Positions 26,669-30,000 of a DNA stretch of 30,000 nt are shown here, piece by piece. Source of the DNA: Paulinella micropora (lineage: Eukaryota > Cercozoa > Imbricatea > Euglyphida > Paulinellidae); assembly GCA_019918135.1 (NCBI GenBank), contig WBZZ01006766.1:1-30000 (forward strand), read 5' to 3'. Within the stretch, counting starts at the first letter, position 1. The number at the start of each line of letters is the position of its first letter. The notes under the pieces were generated by a model. That model saw only the letters and a list, made by a program, of their open reading frames with translations, had not been told where the DNA came from and made no database searches. The position numbers and the translations under genes are program-made.

Positions 26669-29600
26669 TCACATTATTTGGAAACCGAGCGGGATGCTGT
26701 CGTTATCGTTAATGAACTTACGACCCGCCCATTTATTCTCATTAACTTGTTTTTTAACATTCGTCATATGTAAAATGCTGAAGTGCGGGACTTGTTGTTG
26801 TTTGCTGTTTCTATCGATGTGTATTTTTTCATTTGGAAGTCCTTAACGTTTTCAATGCTACCGCCTTTATCCATCTTATCATATACATCATAGTTTAGCT
26901 GTTGAGCATCTAAGCCTTTACCCCTAAAATGAAAAATCTTTTAACTCCATTTTCGGCCGTTTCTATATGAACTCCCTTCGCTATGTGCTTGAGGTCGTTT
27001 TTGGTCATTCCTTCCGTAAAGGCGTCCTTCGTTGTAAATTCTAACATATACAATTTCGGAGCTATCCATATACCTTTTATAATCTTACAACCATCGCCTA
27101 AGTCGTCGCTTATACCGCCCAGTTGCTTGTTGCCCATATTCTTAATATGTCTCGCACATCTCGCGTGGATTTGGAGGCTGTCGGTGTCGGTGTAATAGAA
27201 GTCGTCCGCTATTGTTCCGTTCGGGTTTGCTTCCTTAATATACTTAAACATAATGCGGCGGCTGTATGCTAGTATGAATGCCCCATAGTGTGAAGGCTTG
27301 GTTATGCTACTCTCTAACAAGATTGGATTGCGAGGAAGACCTGATATGTGCCATAAATCTTTTCCTTGTTTGTCCGTAAATTTAACAATGTCAGTTATTT
27401 GATTACTACTCCAGAATTTCCAGTATTCTTCGTTAGTCTGTATATATGTTGTAATGGATGGTATTGGTCTCTGTATCATCTTACCGTATAGACTATTCAT
27501 AAACAGCTTGGCGAGCAGATATTGCGGGCTACCTTTCTCCGCATCTTCCTTCGCCTTAAACATATCGTCTATGTATTTGGCAAAGACACGTTCAGATTTT
27601 ACAGTGTAGTATCCTTTATGAATGATGACCGTATAACCTTCGGCTACCATATCTTCGATGTCTACACTCGTCAGCCATTGGTCCTTCATATCCTCTAGTC
27701 GCCATTAAGAGAGCCCATATGGTCCCGCTGTCCAATTCTGGAGTGTAGTATATTTTTTGGTGAAACGTAGTCAAGGTTGTAAATACCGATTTGAAGGTTC
27801 CGCGGGTCAAACGGTCCGATTGTTTCAACGATGTCGCCGACCATAAAAGCTAACAACATCGCGGTTGGATATAGAGAGACTACGTCGGCATCCACGAGAT
27901 AATCGTCTATGTCGCCAAAGGTGGTCTGCTTTTGTAGGTAGCTTTCATACTGAGCTGAAATGAACCGCCTCTTAGACGGGTAAGTCCTTCCGCCGATAAT
28001 CGCTTTTCTAAATGCTCTTTCCTGTTCCACAGTTGGAAGTCTTACTTCGTATTTACCGTCTACATATTTTTTCCATATGTTGAAAGCGAGACTTGAAGTT
28101 GAAATGTAGGAAGTTAGATTGACATTATGAGCTGTAAATATCGTCGTGTTTAATTTGTCATACAATTCCTTCAAACCCATAACATCGTTTGTAAGATAAG
28201 CCAGACATTCCTGCGTCGTCTTCTCGTCCATATCCTCCCATCTCTTCGCCCTGTCGTGGTCAAAGTCTCCCTTAAGCACCGAGCATCCCATACTTTCAAG
28301 ATTTGCTTTCAGACTTCCTTGAGTATGCTTACACATATCCCACATCTTGACATTTTCAAACTCTAAGCAGATGATAGAGCCGTTGTTAATTTTTGACGAC
28401 TTAATCTTAATACCCCTTTTAATTAATTTTTGGTGTATGAAGTAGTGGTCAAAGTTCGCTCCGTTAAAACCATTAACATATAGAACGGGCGGTTTACCTC
28501 CTTTGTCCTTTGGCTCCCATCCTTCTTTTATACGGCTGCCTCGTTTTATTATAAGGTCCACGAATTGGCTTATACAGTCTTTACCGGCTATGTATTTGAA
28601 ACCCTCAGAGCCTTGAGTGTATCCGACTATGTAGCATTCGTGGATATCGTAGCCGTTCGCGATGGTTGTATTTCTAAATGTTTCCAAATCGTAATGGAGG
28701 ATTTGGTCGTTGTTTATTCGTTCTTCCGTGTGGAACTTAGTTATGAGGTGTCTTTTACCATTCTTCTTCAATCTAATGTCCGCATATTTTTTCCTGTTAA
28801 GATTACATGTATGTTTCTTCAGGTATAATTGTAGGCAATCCTCGCAACGCTTCTTGAATTGCTTAACAGTCCATAGTAGTGGTTATTTTCTAAAAAGATT
28901 AGTTTATCTGGTTCCTGCCCTTCTTCATTCGTGCTGACTGTTTGCTTCATAACGTGGTCTGTTATTTCGTATGTTTTCCCTTCTTTTTTGTATTTGTTCA
29001 ATATTTGGACTGCTATTGAAAATGGTATGGGGGAGTTTGGAGGAAGGTTGAATTCAGCTCTGACAATATTACAGCGGTTCTTGTTTATCGGATGAATATT
29101 TAGAATATCCTTACATAAGAAGAATATGCAGTTGTTGTTTTTGCTTGGCGGAGATATCTTTTTACCTTCTTCAACTTTCTCTTTCTTTTCTTTGTTTCCT
29201 TCATAGCATCCTCCGCCGTTTTCTTGAACTATGGTTATTTCCACATATCGTATCCATATCCATTCTCTCCTGCTTCAATGTTGATTATGTTGAACTCGTT
29301 CAGAGCATCCATGAATACGGTGTCATATTGGCGGAGTTGAAACGGATTAAAAAATTTCTTTTTTAAATAGTGGTCGTATCGCTCATTAGCAGGAGCGGTG
29401 GAGTATGTTATAGATATATTGACATCCGCATTAGCTGTCATCCCTTCCCTTCTAGCATATCGTATAGCGGGTATCAATACCTTCTCTTCTAGAGCATCAG
29501 TGTCATAGAAGCTTATATCTAAGTCCCTAAATTTGAATGTGAAAGAGTTCAGCTGGTTATCCCTCCTAACTTCGTACTAGTTCGCTCTAAACTCTCGCCG

Positions 29601-29776
29601 CTTTGCTTCTCGCGTCTTAGCCTCGCGGAGATTTGCTCTCGCATTGCTGCGGATGTTAGATAAAAAGTCTCGGCTGTTTTTTTTATCTTTCGTTTCAACT
29701 TTCTCAGCTTAGCCTTAGCTTGAAGAAGTTGAACATATTGCTTGTTCGGTCTAGGGGGTAGAGGTGGTTTTGACAT
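26669..29776 (-). pseudogene. polB: Protein-primed family B DNA polymerase, several frameshifts
   Basis: The coding signal begins at an ATG complement of 29774-29776 and ends at a stop complement of 26669-26671, about 1,030 codons, but the frame changes about six times (near 29570, 29240, 28870, 27750, 27690 and 26920). Motifs in order: exonuclease I DLET (near 28685), exonuclease II NGFNGANFDH, motif A DADVVSLYP (27863-27892), motif B KLFMNSLYG (near 27490), motif C YTDTDS (27178-27198) and a later KLY. A C-x2-C ... H-x-C zinc-knuckle-like motif lies just upstream of the exonuclease (about 28800-28860). This DNA_pol_B_2 type starts replication from a terminal protein in polintons, PLVs and adenoviruses. 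The first ~75 residues are basic and proline-rich. As it stands no full-length enzyme would be made. It is convergent with the lipase gene. Confidence 0.9.
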
Positions 29777-29916
29777 TTTACCGTTATGTATATCTTAGGT
29801 AAGATACTTTTTCTAAAAATAATTAATTAATGTTTTTACCGTTATTATATGGCGCTTATGTCTTTAGATGAAAAATATTTTTACCGGGACCGAAAAAAAA
29901 TAATGAACTATGTGGC
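29777..29916. promoter_or_regulatory. Upstream region of the polymerase gene
   Basis: AT-rich. On the minus strand it contains ATTAATTAATTATTTTT and GATATACATAACGG before the ATG. TTTTTACCG occurs twice on the plus strand (29826-29841 and 29878-29885 areas), and TTTTACCGTTAT occurs at 29777 and nearly again at 29833. No gene is seen. Confidence 0.3.
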
Positions 29917-30000
29917 TTAGACAGTTATTTTACTCAGTCTATCTTCCAATTCTTGTATCTTCCTTTTGTATTCCTCTAGTTCTTGCTTTTGCTTTAATAC
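29917..30000 (-). CDS. C-terminal end of a coiled-coil protein, partial
   Basis: The minus-strand frame from the window edge to the stop (complement of 29917-29919) encodes 28 residues with a heptad pattern: Lys/Gln/Glu/Leu-rich, containing QELEEYKRKIQELEDRLSKI. It is the end of a protein whose body lies beyond the window, in the same orientation as the polymerase. Nothing more can be said. Confidence 0.5.
   Translation of the reverse strand, partial: VLKQKQELEEYKRKIQELEDRLSKITV

Noticed and set aside
26659..26846. C-terminal extension of the lipase with two hydrophobic segments
   Set aside because: This part is antisense to the true end of the polymerase (the coding signal on the minus strand reaches 26669), so the membrane-like residues are a shadow.
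14670..29776. Alternative genetic code (TGA as sense) to explain the stop in the recombinase
   Set aside because: TGA appears as a natural end of other genes, and most breaks in the element are frameshifts, which a code change cannot explain.

Overview
The window has two parts that differ in base composition and coding style and meet at about 13,015. The left part (1-13,015) is GC-rich, with long G/C runs, eukaryote-type AATAAA signals and a degenerate repeat block. The right part (13,020-30,000) is AT-rich and compact. It carries the gene set of a polinton-like virus (PLV): protein-primed family B DNA polymerase, A32-type packaging ATPase, adenain/Ulp1-type protease, penton-like minor capsid protein and a double-jelly-roll-like major capsid protein. 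I read the window as DNA of a eukaryotic microbe, or of a large virus infecting one, that holds a PLV inserted in an older degraded virus-like or host region. I cannot name the host.

Left part: large plus-strand reading frames (29-3,236; 4,548-6,224; 6,561-9,931) are each broken by frameshifts or a stop codon. Two breaks are explained exactly by short tandem duplications of 8 and 25 bp. One minus-strand gene (3,326-4,195) is intact. I recognise none of these proteins. From 9,932 to 13,015 there is no convincing gene: two copies of a ~350-bp direct repeat (from 10,270 and from 12,660) flank about ten degenerate copies of a short repeat.

Right part: it opens with a nearly perfect inverted repeat (two 186-nt arms, 33-nt loop, 13,034-13,438), then a region with repeated GACGAAA and GTCCAACC motifs. 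A broken gene follows whose C-terminal half resembles hairpin telomere resolvases (protelomerases), a branch of the tyrosine recombinases. Next come a MYND-zinc-finger/S74-chaperone fusion, a small membrane protein, packaging ATPase, basic core-like protein, coiled-coil/protease protein, penton and major capsid proteins, a putative surface protein, a DUF3223/HNH-like protein, an ExoX-C/DUF3820-like protein, a class 3 lipase, and the polymerase on the opposite strand. A T-rich stretch followed by TAATATAG-like sequence precedes most plus-strand genes and is a probable viral promoter.

The most interesting item is the telomere-resolvase-like gene lying next to the large inverted repeat, which suggests a linear PLV with hairpin ends. 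Several right-part genes are intact (ATPase, both capsid proteins, S74 fusion), while others carry indels, often in A-runs. Either the copy is young and starting to decay, or the assembly has homopolymer errors; the sequence alone does not decide this.
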